A DNA stretch of 64,000 nucleotides from Alistipes ihumii AP11. GTDB lineage: Bacteria; Bacteroidota; Bacteroidia; Bacteroidales; Rikenellaceae. Below the pieces are notes generated by a model. It was given only the letters and a program-made list of their open reading frames with translations. It was not told the origin of the DNA and did not search any database. Positions 1-9,518 of this stretch are shown here, piece after piece; the stretch's first letter is position 1; every line of letters begins with the position of its first letter. The stretch lies in NCBI RefSeq assembly GCF_025144665.1, contig NZ_CP102294.1:1426001-1490000 (forward strand), in the 5' to 3' direction. The position numbers and the translations under genes are program-made.

Positions 1-1
1 G

Positions 2-2206
2 TTCACGATGGACCCGGAGATGAGCCGCAGCGTGATCAAAGTGTTCGTCGACCTCTATAACAAGGGAAAGATATACCGCGGCGTCCGGATGGTCAACTGG
101 GACCCGGCCGCGCAGACGGCGCTGTCGGACGAAGAAGTGGTCTACCGCGAGTCTCAGGGCAAGCTCTACTACCTGCGCTACCGACTCGAGGGGACGGACC
201 GCTATCTGATCGTCGCGACGACACGCCCCGAAACCATTCTGGGAGACACGGCGCTATGCGTCAACCCCGACGACGAGCGGTACAAAGACCTGCCGCAGGA
301 CGCCCGCGTCGTCGTGCCGCTGGTCGGCCGCTCGATTCCGGTCATCCGCGACAGCTACGTCGACATCGAGTTCGGAACCGGCGCGCTGAAGGTAACCCCG
401 GCCCACGACGTGAACGACTACATGCTGGGCGAGAAGTACAACCTCGAGACGATCGACATCTTCAACGACGACGGCACGCTGAACGAGCACGGCGGCCGCT
501 ACGCGGGCATGGACCGTTTCGCCGTGCGCGAGCAGATCGAGCGCGATCTGGCCTCGGCCGGCCTGCTCGAGAAGGTCGAGGCCTATACGAACAACGTGGG
601 CTACTCCGAGCGGACCAGCGTCGCCATCGAGCCGAAGCTGTCGATGCAGTGGTTCCTGAAGATGGACGAGCTGTCCAAACCCGCATTGCAGGCCGTTATG
701 GACGACACGGTGCGTCTGGTTCCCTCGAAGTTCAAGAACGTCTACCGGCACTGGATGGAGAACGTGCGCGACTGGTGCATCTCGCGCCAGCTGTGGTGGG
801 GTCAGCAGATTCCGGCCTACTATCTCCCGACGGGAGGCTACGTCGTGGCCGAAACGCCCGAGCAGGCGCTGGAGCTGGCCCGCGCGAAAAGCGGCAACCC
901 GGACCTGAGCCTGCACGAGCTGCGGCAGGATCCGGACGTGCTCGACACGTGGTTCTCGTCGTGGCTGTGGCCGATCTCGGTATTCGACGGCATCAACCGC
1001 CCCGATAACGAGGAAATCAAGTACTACTATCCGACCAACGACCTGGTCACGGCTCCCGACATCCTGTTCTTCTGGGTGGCGCGGATGATCATCGCCGGGT
1101 ACGAATACCGGGGCGAACGCCCGTTCCGCAACGTCTACCTGACGGGAATCGTCCGCGACAAGCTGCGCCGCAAGATGAGCAAATCGCTCGGCAACTCGCC
1201 CGACCCGCTCGACCTGATCGCGCAGTACGGGGCCGACGGCGTACGCATGGCCATGTTGCTGTGCTCGGCCGCAGGCAACGACCTGCTGTTCGACGATTCG
1301 CTCTGCGAGCAGGGCCGCAACTTCGGCAACAAAATATGGAACGCTTACCGTTTGGTAAGCGGCTGGCCGGTCGACGAAAGCCTCGCGCAGAGCGAATGCA
1401 ACGCCGCGGCAGTCCGCTGGTTCGACTCGATGCTCGAGAAGACGCTGCGTCAGGTCGAGGAGCATTTCGCCGAATACCGCATTTCCGAAGCGCTGATGCT
1501 GATATACAAGCTGTTCTGGGACGAATTTTCGGGCTGGTATCTCGAGATGGTCAAGCCGGCCTACGGACAGCCTATCGACCGGCCGACGCTCGACGCCACG
1601 ATCGGATTTTTCGACAAACTGATGCGGATGCTGCATCCGTTCATGCCTTTCGTCACGGAAGAAATCTGGCAGGACATCGCGCCGCGGCGCGACGGCGAGA
1701 GCGTCTCGCTCGCACCGATGCCCGAACCCGCCCCCTGCGACGAAACGCTGCTCGAACAGGTCGAACTGCTCAAGGAGACCGTCACGGCCGTGCGCAACGT
1801 TCGCAAGCAGCGCAACCTGCCCGCCAAGGAGCCGCTGGAACTCCGAGTGATTGCCGACGAGAACTATCATCCGGAACTCGGCGCGCTGCTGCGCAAGACG
1901 GCAAACCTGACGGACGTCGAGACCGTCGCGGAAAAGCCGGCCGACGCCGCCTCGTTCATCGTCAAGACGACGCAGTATTTCGTACCGCTGGACGGAAAGA
2001 TCGATGTTGAGGAAGAGCTCAAAAAGCTGCAGCACGACCTCGCCTACTACGAAGGTTTTCTGGCTTCCGTACGGAAAAAGCTCGGCAACGAGCGCTTCGT
2101 GCAGAATGCCCCGGCACAAGTGGTAGAGAACGAGCGAGCCAAACAGAACGACGCCGAGGCCAAGATCAAAGCGCTGAAAGAGCGTATCGCAACGCTCGGG
2201 CGATAA
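2..2206 (+). CDS. valS: Valine-tRNA ligase, 5' end cut by window edge
   Basis: Class I aminoacyl-tRNA synthetase that charges tRNA-Val in the cytoplasm. The reading frame is open to the left edge, so roughly the first 140 residues, including the HIGH motif, lie outside the window. Visible are the editing-domain region, the catalytic-core end with the signature KMSKS followed by [11 protein letters not shown] (near visible residue 395), the anticodon-binding helical domain (from about residue 470) and the C-terminal coiled-coil arm (about 660-732, rich in K, E and L) typical of ValRS. It ends at a TAA followed 25 bp later by a strong terminator, so it is the last gene of its transcript. Confidence 0.97.
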   Translation, partial: FTMDPEMSRSVIKVFVDLYNKGKIYRGVRMVNWDPAAQTALSDEEVVYRESQGKLYYLRYRLEGTDRYLIVATTRPETILGDTALCVNPDDERYKDLPQDARVVVPLVGRSIPVIRDSYVDIEFGTGALKVTPAHDVNDYMLGEKYNLETIDIFNDDGTLNEHGGRYAGMDRFAVREQIERDLASAGLLEKVEAYTNNVGYSERTSVAIEPKLSMQWFLKMDELSKPALQAVMDDTVRLVPSKFKNVYRHWMENVRDWCISRQLWWGQQIPAYYLPTGGYVVAETPEQALELARAKSGNPDLSLHELRQDPDVLDTWFSSWLWPISVFDGINRPDNEEIKYYYPTNDLVTAPDILFFWVARMIIAGYEYRGERPFRNVYLTGIVRDKLRRKMSKSLGNSPDPLDLIAQYGADGVRMAMLLCSAAGNDLLFDDSLCEQGRNFGNKIWNAYRLVSGWPVDESLAQSECNAAAVRWFDSMLEKTLRQVEEHFAEYRISEALMLIYKLFWDEFSGWYLEMVKPAYGQPIDRPTLDATIGFFDKLMRMLHPFMPFVTEEIWQDIAPRRDGESVSLAPMPEPAPCDETLLEQVELLKETVTAVRNVRKQRNLPAKEPLELRVIADENYHPELGALLRKTANLTDVETVAEKPADAASFIVKTTQYFVPLDGKIDVEEELKKLQHDLAYYEGFLASVRKKLGNERFVQNAPAQVVENERAKQNDAEAKIKALKERIATLGR

Positions 2207-2231
2207 GACTCCGCATAACGAACAAAACCGC

Positions 2232-2269
2232 GATTCCCCGAGCCGTTGCGGCTCGGGGAATCCGTTTTT
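2232..2269 (+). terminator. Intrinsic terminator of valS
   Basis: A 13-bp perfect inverted repeat (2232-2244 with 2250-2262, arm GATTCCCCGAGCC) with a 5-nt loop is followed by CG and five T residues. It starts 26 bp after the valS stop codon. Confidence 0.93.
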
Positions 2270-2753
2270 ACCGGCCGAAGGCGAGGCTTATCTCGCCGTT
2301 CGTCGCCGGTTCTGAATTCGGCGTACAGACAGCAACGCCGTTACGAAGCTGAACGACCCGCCGGAAGACACAGGGGCGGAAGCGCCCGACTCGTTATTCG
2401 TTAGACCGCACACAGACACGATTCCCGCCGCTTTCCGACCGGTAGCAGCAGAATCCGGACCGTGCGAACCATTGAGAGCCCGGTCTTCTCGGAGCATCGA
2501 AACTCCATTTCCGACCGACGCGCCGCACCCCGCCGTCCCCCTCCCGAATGCCTTGCACACGAAAGTTCCTTATGAAAAAGAGAAACGCGTTCCCGACACC
2601 GTTCCACCCGCTTCCCGTCCCGACAATCTCTCTCAACAGTCGCAAGACGTCACCGGATTTTCCGCATTTATTACTAACTTAGCCATGTCGAATCCCCCTC
2701 TCCCCTTTCCCAGCCGGAGAAGCGGTTCCGACGCCTAAATCCACAACGATTCC
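2270..2753. other. Gene-free stretch
   Basis: About 480 bp between the valS terminator and the next gene. Short open frames exist on both strands but none has a recognisable product. TAACTTAG at 2675-2682 resembles the -7 box TAnnTTTG with one mismatch and may be part of the promoter for the next gene; no -33 box is seen. Confidence 0.5.
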
Positions 2754-3203
2754 ATGCTGCCTGCCACCGACTCGACCGCCTTTCTGATCGGACAAACGAT
2801 CGGTTTCCTGTTCGTTTTCTTCCTGCTGGTGATTTTCCCCATGCTGGCGATTCTGCGCATGGCCCGCCATGTCGGAATCAGCGGGTCCGACCGGGTCCTC
2901 TGGGTCGTCGTCATCTATTGTATGCCCCTGTTCGGTCCCGTCACCTATTTCATATGGGAGCTGACCAAAGGGCGGAAACTACGCCGCACGGTTCCGGAAG
3001 CGGTCAGGCCGAACTCGGGGACGCCGGTCGCCCCGGAAAGAAAAGCGAACCGTATCCCGGCCGGTCCCGGTCTCCGAACCGGCCGGCCGCGCCCGGGCAT
3101 TCCGGAATCGATTACCGCCTGCGGAACCGGCTCCGGCCGCTTCTCAAGAACCTACCCGAAAGGGAAAGGACCGGCCCGGTACGGCCTGCCGCCACGCCGT
3201 TAG
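2754..3203 (+). CDS. Small membrane protein with PLDc_N-like segment
   Basis: A 149-residue protein with two predicted membrane helices (about residues 9-37 and 46-67). The second helix, with the pattern LWVVVIYCMPLFGPVTYFIW, fits the PLDc_N (phospholipase D/cardiolipin synthase N-terminal) membrane segment, which is also found as stand-alone short proteins in Bacteroidota. No HKD catalytic motif is present, so it is not a phospholipase. The C-terminal half is basic and rich in P, G and R, and looks disordered; the real protein might be shorter if a frameshift is present. Function unknown. The ATG at 2754 precedes the first helix directly. Confidence 0.7.
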   Translation: MLPATDSTAFLIGQTIGFLFVFFLLVIFPMLAILRMARHVGISGSDRVLWVVVIYCMPLFGPVTYFIWELTKGRKLRRTVPEAVRPNSGTPVAPERKANRIPAGPGLRTGRPRPGIPESITACGTGSGRFSRTYPKGKGPARYGLPPRR

Positions 3204-3242
3204 CCGGCACCGGACGAGGATACGCCGGAGAATGAAACGGCA

Positions 3243-3270
3243 GGGCCGCTCCCGTTGCCGGAAGCGGCCC
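3243..3270. terminator. Possible terminator hairpin between convergent genes
   Basis: An 8-bp inverted repeat (GGGCCGCT at 3243-3250, AGCGGCCC at 3263-3270) lies between two convergent genes. No clear T-run follows on either strand, so termination is only suggested. Confidence 0.35.
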
Positions 3271-3295
3271 TTCGCCGGTATATTCGGAACTCCGA

Positions 3296-4273
3296 TCAGC
3301 GGAGAATGATCTCGTTGGACCCGATCAGGTTTCCGTCCGTATAGATTTTGACGCGGTACTTTCCGCTGGTAATGCCCGATCCGTTATAAAACAGACTCAC
3401 GCTCAAATCGTTGTTCTGATAGTCGACCTGACGGGCGGCCGAGAAGGTGATCTTATCGCCCTCGAAGTCGAACAGCGCGTTGCTCGCGTTGGCCAGCACA
3501 TAGCCGTCCGGACCGATGATCTGCACGTACACCGTCCGCTCGCCGGGCTCGGCCAGTTCGTTGCCGACCAGCACCAGATCGACTCTCAGGCGTTCCGCGC
3601 GGCTCGCGCGCGACACTTCGCGGTCGGACTTGCTCAGCGCCAGCAGACGGATATCGCGCGCCCGTATCACGGCGCCCTGACGCACCTTCGTCGAGAGTTC
3701 CTGCGACTTTTCCTCGGCCGTCTCGGCCCGCAGCTTGTAGGTGGTGATCATTTTGCGGATCGTCGTATTCTCGTTGACGAGCTTCTTGTTGATCCGGTCG
3801 AGCGAGTCGATCTGACGGATGTATCCTTCCATCACGGTACGCATGTAGCTCATCTGTTTCTCGTAGTTGCGTATCTTGGAATAGCTCAGCCGCCGCTCCT
3901 TCTGCAGCTTGTCGAGCAGCGAGTCGGCCTGATGCTTGACGCCCTCGTAGTGGACGGCCAGCGTATCGTTCATCGTCTTGAGCGTATCGTAGTCGTTCAT
4001 CAGCGAAGTAAGCTGGCGGGTCAGCGTATCGCGCTCGATCGCGAAATCGTCCTTCATCTGCTTGACCTGCAGGAAGTAGATCGCCGACAAGGCCGCCAGA
4101 ATCAGCGCCATGATGACGATCATGATCTTCAGACCCTTCACCGACTTGTTGGGACCTCCCTCGCCGTACGGATCGTTGCCGTAGGAACCATAGTCGTAGT
4201 TCGGACCGTAGTTTTGGGGATTGTACTTCGGGTCGTAGCCGGAATGGCCGTTCTGATTGCTGTAGTCTTCCAT
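3296..4273 (-). CDS. Membrane-anchored coiled-coil protein of unknown function
   Basis: A 325-residue protein. Residues about 1-42 are polar and rich in Y, N, G and P (disordered, cytoplasmic); one membrane helix follows (about 46-66); then a long coiled coil (about 68-200) with D, E, K, L heptads; then a beta-rich C-terminal domain (about 210-325) that looks immunoglobulin-like. The architecture suggests a type II anchored envelope protein with a periplasmic rod. I do not recognise a named family. The frame extends 24 nt upstream to a TTG, but the ATG at 4273 is preferred because a TATATTTG box lies 22 bp upstream of it. It lies just downstream of the DUF3108 gene on the same strand. Confidence 0.8.
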   Translation of the reverse strand: MEDYSNQNGHSGYDPKYNPQNYGPNYDYGSYGNDPYGEGGPNKSVKGLKIMIVIMALILAALSAIYFLQVKQMKDDFAIERDTLTRQLTSLMNDYDTLKTMNDTLAVHYEGVKHQADSLLDKLQKERRLSYSKIRNYEKQMSYMRTVMEGYIRQIDSLDRINKKLVNENTTIRKMITTYKLRAETAEEKSQELSTKVRQGAVIRARDIRLLALSKSDREVSRASRAERLRVDLVLVGNELAEPGERTVYVQIIGPDGYVLANASNALFDFEGDKITFSAARQVDYQNNDLSVSLFYNGSGITSGKYRVKIYTDGNLIGSNEIILR

Positions 4274-4294
4274 AAGCCGTAAGGTTACACAGGA

Positions 4295-4302
4295 CAAATA
4301 TA
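4295..4302 (-). promoter_or_regulatory. Candidate -7 box for the coiled-coil protein gene
   Basis: TATATTTG on the minus strand matches the Bacteroidota -7 consensus TAnnTTTG, 22 bp before the chosen ATG. No good -33 box is visible; the region upstream overlaps the end of the DUF3108 gene. Confidence 0.5.
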
Positions 4303-4308
4303 GAAATT

Positions 4309-5133
4309 TTATTTGATTTTGCTATCCAGCGGATACTTCAGGTTTTTCCAGCTTATCAGTCGCGCGCGGATCGACCCGACGCGGATCGGCGACTCGACGT
4401 AGAGCGGAATCCGGTTCCGGTCGTCCGATATCCATATCGTGAACTCGCTGCCGTCCTCGAACGATTCGCCGGTAGAGGTAGCCAGCTCGCAACGGAACTT
4501 CAGCGTGCGGAACTTGCCCGTTCCGCGTATGTTCTTGACCTCCCGGCCGAGAAAGCGGTAACGGATCGGGCGGATCGTATCCTCCAGCACCAGATTCATC
4601 AGCGACGATCCGGAGCGCTCGATACCGGTCAGGTCAGCGCAACGCAGATTGAAAAACGAGGCCAGCGCGTCGTAGCTGCCGTCCGACAGATCGAGCCTCT
4701 TGTGATTGCTGTCCGGATTCTTGTGGTTGCGGAACGTGTTATTGACCACGCGGCTGTCCCAGTCGTAGACGAAGCGCGTCGAATAGCGGTACTTGCCTTC
4801 GCGGATTTCGCTGCGCAGCTCCAGCGGCCGCAGCGTGGCGGAATCGAGCGTGCTGACATACTGGTCGTTCAGATCGAAGAACCACTTGTAAAACGGATAC
4901 ACCACGCCGTGCGCATCGACCGTATAGGCCCGGCGGCCGCCGTAGTCGCCCAGCGTCGTTCGGAACGTCACGCCGGCCACGTCGGTATTGACGAAGCTCA
5001 CTTTGTAGCTTACGGCATACTCGAGCTCCTCGCCATGCGCGAAAGCGTGTTCCACGGGAACCGTGCCGCCAATCTGTGCCGCCGAGGAACAAACCGCCAT
5101 CGCCGATAGCACCGTAAGAATCGATCGTGTCAT
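4309..5133 (-). CDS. DUF3108 family exported protein
   Basis: A 274-residue protein with a signal peptide (MTRSILTVLSAMAVCSSAAQ, cleavage near residue 20) and then a beta-rich domain matching the DUF3108 family. Visible family features are GEELEYAVSYKVSFVNTDVAG near the mature start and the closing run of WISDDRNRIPLYVESPIRVGSIRARL. Members are exported proteins of unknown function. The open frame extends 48 nt upstream, but the start at 5133 is preferred because it begins the signal peptide and follows an A-rich tract. It sits 85 bp after recG on the same strand and 35 bp before the coiled-coil gene. Confidence 0.88.
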   Translation of the reverse strand: MTRSILTVLSAMAVCSSAAQIGGTVPVEHAFAHGEELEYAVSYKVSFVNTDVAGVTFRTTLGDYGGRRAYTVDAHGVVYPFYKWFFDLNDQYVSTLDSATLRPLELRSEIREGKYRYSTRFVYDWDSRVVNNTFRNHKNPDSNHKRLDLSDGSYDALASFFNLRCADLTGIERSGSSLMNLVLEDTIRPIRYRFLGREVKNIRGTGKFRTLKFRCELATSTGESFEDGSEFTIWISDDRNRIPLYVESPIRVGSIRARLISWKNLKYPLDSKIK

Positions 5134-5218
5134 AGAAAGCTTTTTTATGCGACACCCGCCCCTTGCGGCGGGAAGCCGCATCCTCCCTCGTCAATATAAC
5201 GGGGGAAACGGCGTAAAG

Positions 5219-7327
5219 TTATGAAATCATGCTGAAATCAGCGTTCTCAGCCGAATTATATTTATCGGACAATTCCTTCAGCATGGCATTCCGTTCCAGG
5301 TGCGGGTCCTGCTCCAGAATCCGCTCGGCCGCGCTCCGGGCGAGCGAGAGAATCTGTCCGTCGCGGCCGAGACTGGCTATCTTCAAATCAAAGGCCAAAC
5401 CGCTCTGAAGCGTTCCGCTCAGATCGCCCGGACCGCGAAGCTGAAGGTCCATCTCGGCAAGCCGGAAACCGTCGGTCGTCTGCACCATCGCACCCAGACG
5501 CTTGCGAGACTCGGCCGAGAGCTTGTCGCCGCTCATCAGGATGCAGTACGACTGCTCGGCCCCGCGCCCCACGCGGCCCCGAAGCTGGTGAAGTTGCGAG
5601 AGTCCGAAGCGCTCGGCGCTCTCGATCACGATGATCGACGCGTTCGGCACGTCGACGCCGACCTCGATCACGGACGTGGCGACCATGATGTGCGCGACGC
5701 CGCGTTTGAACAGGTCCATGCCGTACTCCTTGTCGGCGGCCTTCATCTTGCCGTGCACGACGACGGTCACGTACTCCGGCGGCGGAAATGCCTGTACGAT
5801 GCCGGCATAGCCGTCCTCCAGGTCCTTATAGTCCATTTTTTCGGACTCCTTGATCAGCGGGTAGACGACGTAGACCTGCCGTCCCCGCTTGATCTCGTCG
5901 CGGATGAATCCGAATACCCGGAGCCGGTGCGAATCGCGGTAATGAACGGTTTTCACCGGCTTGCGGCCCGGCGGCAGCTCGTCGATCACCGACACGTCCA
6001 GATCGCCGTAGAGCGTCATCGCCAGCGTTCGCGGAATCGGGGTGGCGGTCATCACGAGCACATGGGGAGCCGCCTGCGGATTCTTGCTCCACAGCCGTGC
6101 CCGCTGCTCGACGCCGAAACGGTGCTGCTCGTCGATCACGACGAAGCCGAGATTACGGAAACGGACTCCGTTCTCGATCAGCGCATGCGTTCCGATCAGT
6201 ATGTCGATCTCGCCCGAGAGCAGGCCTTCGGAGAGTTCCGCGCGCTCCTTCTTCTTCGTCGAGCCGGTCAGCAAGCCGACGCGCAGGCCGATCCCCTCGG
6301 TCATCCGCACGATCGACGCATAATGCTGCGACGCGAGAATCTCCGTCGGAGCCATCAGGCAGGCCTGAAAGCCGTTGTCGCAAGCCAGCAACATGCTCAT
6401 CAATGCGACGAGCGTCTTGCCGCTGCCCACGTCGCCCTGCAGCAAGCGGTTCATCTGATGCCCGGTCACGGTGTCCTGACGGATTTCGCGGATCACGCGC
6501 TTCTGCGCCCCGGTCAGAGGAAACGGCAGCCGCTCGTTATAAAACGTATTGAAAAGCCTGCCCACGGTCGGGAACAGGAATCCGTCCTCCCGCGAGGTGC
6601 GGGCATGTCGCTGTTGCAGAATATTGAGCTGGATGCCGAGCAGCTCGTCGAACTTGAGACGCAGCTCGGCGTCGCGCAGCGCCTGCTGCGAAGTCGGAAA
6701 ATGGATATTATAGAGCGCGTCGCGCAGCGGAACGAGACCGTACTCGCGGATCACCTCGTCGGGCAAGGTCTCGCGCAGCCGTCCGTCGACCTGCGGCCAC
6801 AAATTGCACATCAGCGAATGAATCGCCTTCGTACCCAACTGCGCGTTGCTCAGTTTTTCGGTCGTGCTGTACACGCCTTGCACGGACGAGTGGAATCGGT
6901 TTTTCTGGTCGAGCACCGACTCGACCTCGGGATGCACCAGGCTGAGCACCCCGCCGAAAAAGGCCGGACGGCCGAACACGATGTACTCGCGTCCCTGCTC
7001 GAGCCGCTTCTCGATCCAGCCGATTCCCTTGAACCACACCAGCTCGGCCGTACCCGTCGCGTCGGCGACCGTCGCGACGAAACGCTTCTTGGCGCCCGCC
7101 CCGACATGCCGGAAGCCCGTGATGCGGACCTGTAGCTGCACATAGGTCAGCGAGTCGTCCCGCAGCTCGCTGATCCGCCAGATACGGCTGCGGTCGATGT
7201 AGCGGAACGGGAAATGGTAGAGCAGATCGCCCAGCGTCCGGATGCCGAGCTCCGAGCGCAGCAACCGTGCCCGGCGTTCTCCGACGCCGCTGAGAAACTG
7301 GATGTCATTGTCGAGAATGTAGCCCAC
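5219..7327 (-). CDS. recG: ATP-dependent DNA helicase RecG
   Basis: A superfamily 2 double-stranded DNA translocase that remodels stalled replication forks and Holliday junctions. At 702 residues it has the usual length. Order: N-terminal wedge/OB domain (about 1-250), helicase domain 1 with Walker A GDVGSGKT (298-305), the DEQH box in VIDEQHRFGVEQR and the TATPIPRT motif III, then helicase domain 2 with QLRGRVGRG (motif VI). It is divergent from ispG, with 77 bp between start codons holding a -7 box for each gene. The DUF3108 gene follows on the same strand. Confidence 0.97.
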   Translation of the reverse strand: MGYILDNDIQFLSGVGERRARLLRSELGIRTLGDLLYHFPFRYIDRSRIWRISELRDDSLTYVQLQVRITGFRHVGAGAKKRFVATVADATGTAELVWFKGIGWIEKRLEQGREYIVFGRPAFFGGVLSLVHPEVESVLDQKNRFHSSVQGVYSTTEKLSNAQLGTKAIHSLMCNLWPQVDGRLRETLPDEVIREYGLVPLRDALYNIHFPTSQQALRDAELRLKFDELLGIQLNILQQRHARTSREDGFLFPTVGRLFNTFYNERLPFPLTGAQKRVIREIRQDTVTGHQMNRLLQGDVGSGKTLVALMSMLLACDNGFQACLMAPTEILASQHYASIVRMTEGIGLRVGLLTGSTKKKERAELSEGLLSGEIDILIGTHALIENGVRFRNLGFVVIDEQHRFGVEQRARLWSKNPQAAPHVLVMTATPIPRTLAMTLYGDLDVSVIDELPPGRKPVKTVHYRDSHRLRVFGFIRDEIKRGRQVYVVYPLIKESEKMDYKDLEDGYAGIVQAFPPPEYVTVVVHGKMKAADKEYGMDLFKRGVAHIMVATSVIEVGVDVPNASIIVIESAERFGLSQLHQLRGRVGRGAEQSYCILMSGDKLSAESRKRLGAMVQTTDGFRLAEMDLQLRGPGDLSGTLQSGLAFDLKIASLGRDGQILSLARSAAERILEQDPHLERNAMLKELSDKYNSAENADFSMIS

Positions 7328-7347
7328 CGCGCTTCTGCAATTTAACG

Positions 7348-7355
7348 CAAATATA
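7348..7355 (-). promoter_or_regulatory. Candidate -7 box for recG
   Basis: TATATTTG on the minus strand, a perfect TAnnTTTG match, 20 bp upstream of the recG start. The -33 element is not clear. Confidence 0.55.
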
Positions 7356-7378
7356 CCGAATCTTCCGCCAACGTTTCG

Positions 7379-7386
7379 TAACTTTG
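7379..7386 (+). promoter_or_regulatory. Candidate -7 box for ispG
   Basis: TAACTTTG matches TAnnTTTG perfectly and lies 18 bp upstream of the ispG ATG. The -33 element is not clear. Confidence 0.6.
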
Positions 7387-7404
7387 CAGCAAATACGAAC
7401 GTTT

Positions 7405-9015
7405 ATGGACAAGTTTTGCGACTCGCTGACCCGTTTTTCGCGCCGTCCGACGGACGAGGTCCGGATCGGGACGGTCGGCGTCGGGGGCGACAACCCGATC
7501 CGGCTCCAGTCGATGACCAACACGGATACGAACGACACGGAGGCTTCTGTCGCCCAGGTCGAACGCATTGCGGCGGCCGGAGGCGAAATCGTCCGGCTGA
7601 CGGCTCAGGGGCGTCGCGAAGCCGCCAATCTGGGCCGTATCCGCGCGTTGCTCGACAACCGGGGATGCCGCGTGCCGCTCGTGGCCGACATCCATTTTCT
7701 GCCCGCCGCCGCCCTCGTGGCGGCCGAACAGGTCGAGAAGGTACGGATCAATCCCGGCAACTGGAACGAGCGGGGCGGCGAGTTCGACGAGCTGTTGTCG
7801 ACATGCCGCCGGCGCGGAGTCGCGCTGCGCATAGGCGTCAACCACGGTTCGCTGTCGCCTTCGATCATGGAACGCTACGGCGACACGGTCGAAGGCATGG
7901 TCGCCTCGGCCATGGAGTATTTGCGCCGCTGCCGCGAGGCGTCGTTCGGACAGGTCGTCGTCTCGATCAAGTCGAGCAACGTGCGCGTGATGGTGCAGGC
8001 CTATCGGATGCTGGTCGCCGCGATGCGTCGCGAGGGAATGCGCTATCCGCTGCATCTGGGCGTTACCGAGGCGGGCGACGACCGCGAGGGACGCGTCAAG
8101 TCGGCCGTCGGCATCGGAGCGCTGCTCTGCGACGGCATCGGAGACACGATCCGCGTCTCGCTCACCGAGGCTCCCGAGCGGGAAATTCCGGTCGCCCGGA
8201 CGCTGGCCGGCTACTTCGCCGGCCGCGAGAACCACGCGCCGATCCCCGATGTGGACGAGTCGCTGTACAGCCCCTACGAGTACCGCCGCCGCATGTCGGC
8301 CGAGACGGACGGCATCGGAGGCAACCTTCCGCCCGTCATTGCGAGCGAGATACCCGGGGTGGTCCGCTCCCGGCTATTCGAGGCCCGCGTCGCCGATATC
8401 GACTCGATTCCCGACGGACGGGTCGTGCTGCTCTCGACCGACAACCTCAACGGCGTGGCCGAGCAGCGGGCGTTCTTTCTGAAAATGATCGAAAAAGGCA
8501 AGACGAATCCCGTCGTGATCCGCCGCACGTACGACGAGCACGATGCCGAAGCGCTGCAAGTCAAGGCCGCCGCAGACTTGGGACCGCTGCTGCTCGACGG
8601 CTTCGGCGACGGCATCTGGATCGAAAACCGCAACGGAGCCGTCGCGCAGGACGAGATCGACGCGACGAGCCTCGCGATCCTGCAAGCCGCCCGCGTGAGA
8701 GTGTCGAAAGCCGAGTACATCGCCTGTCCGAGCTGCGGGCGCACGCTCTACGACATCGAGCGGACCCTCTCGGCGATCAAGGCCCGCACGTCCCACCTGC
8801 GAGGCATCCGGATCGGCGTGATGGGCTGCATCGTCAACGGACCCGGCGAAATGGCCGACGCCGACTACGGCTATGTCGGGTCGGGTCCCGGCCGCATCAC
8901 GCTGTACAAAGGCAGGGAAATCATGGAGCGCAACATTCCTCAGGAGCGGGCGCTCGACGCGCTGGTAGAACTGATCCGCCGCTGCGGCGACTGGCGGGAG
9001 CCCGATACGGTCTGA
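7405..9015 (+). CDS. ispG: 4-hydroxy-3-methylbut-2-en-1-yl diphosphate synthase, large type
   Basis: An iron-sulfur enzyme of the MEP isoprenoid pathway that converts MEcPP to HMBPP. At 536 residues it is the large form with an extra central domain, as known in Bacteroidota, Chlamydiae and plants; E. coli IspG has about 370 residues. The N-terminal TIM barrel is recognisable from IQSMTNTDTNDT-type sequence (about 30) and PLVADIHF (about 91). The C-terminal [4Fe-4S] ligands are seen as Cys441, Cys444 (CPSC) and Cys475 (GVMGCIVNGPGE). The frame could start at a TTG 21 nt upstream, but that lies inside the -7 box, so the ATG at 7405 is chosen. Confidence 0.97.
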   Translation: MDKFCDSLTRFSRRPTDEVRIGTVGVGGDNPIRLQSMTNTDTNDTEASVAQVERIAAAGGEIVRLTAQGRREAANLGRIRALLDNRGCRVPLVADIHFLPAAALVAAEQVEKVRINPGNWNERGGEFDELLSTCRRRGVALRIGVNHGSLSPSIMERYGDTVEGMVASAMEYLRRCREASFGQVVVSIKSSNVRVMVQAYRMLVAAMRREGMRYPLHLGVTEAGDDREGRVKSAVGIGALLCDGIGDTIRVSLTEAPEREIPVARTLAGYFAGRENHAPIPDVDESLYSPYEYRRRMSAETDGIGGNLPPVIASEIPGVVRSRLFEARVADIDSIPDGRVVLLSTDNLNGVAEQRAFFLKMIEKGKTNPVVIRRTYDEHDAEALQVKAAADLGPLLLDGFGDGIWIENRNGAVAQDEIDATSLAILQAARVRVSKAEYIACPSCGRTLYDIERTLSAIKARTSHLRGIRIGVMGCIVNGPGEMADADYGYVGSGPGRITLYKGREIMERNIPQERALDALVELIRRCGDWREPDTV

Positions 9016-9518
9016 ATTACGCAGGACACGCGGAGTGCCGGCAAACGGGATTATGGCGGAACGGACGGAAACGGCAGCCGTTCGTCTCCGTCATTCGGAC
9101 ATAGTACCGGTTAGCCCAACAGTTTCCGTACAAGCGATCGCAGAGATTCCGGACGGTAACCATACATTTCCATGCGCCGGCGGATCGCGAAAAATGCCCG
9201 CACCTGATTTTTTACATTCGGCGACCGATACAGAGAAAAGCCCCGGGCGGGAAAACGAAGCGCCGGACCGCCGGTTCGTCCCCCGACTACAACAGCCCCG
9301 GCTCCGGAACGAGACGCCGCAAAACCGAACCGCTCCGACAATCCGTCCGAAACACAGTTCCGAACGCGGCCCGAAACCGCAAAAAACAGCATGTAAAACT
9401 CTTTCGGACACGACAATAGATAACGGCCCCGGCAAGAGACTACGCTATCGCCCCTTGGGAGCCGAGCCGCTTATGCTTTCCGAAACCGGGACTCGGGTAC
9501 TCTCCGGCGCGGCGAAAG
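9016..9518. other. Gene-free stretch between ispG and the ABC exporter
   Basis: About 500 bp between convergent genes. Overlapping open frames on both strands (for example 9035-9628 plus) have low-complexity P/R-rich translations and no family resemblance. No clear terminator or RNA gene is visible. Confidence 0.5.

Noticed and set aside
254-2119. Long antisense frame over valS
   Set aside because: It mirrors the valS codons, is rich in R, V, H and Q, and has no family resemblance. The same holds for long antisense frames over rpoB, rpoC, fusA, recG and uvrC.
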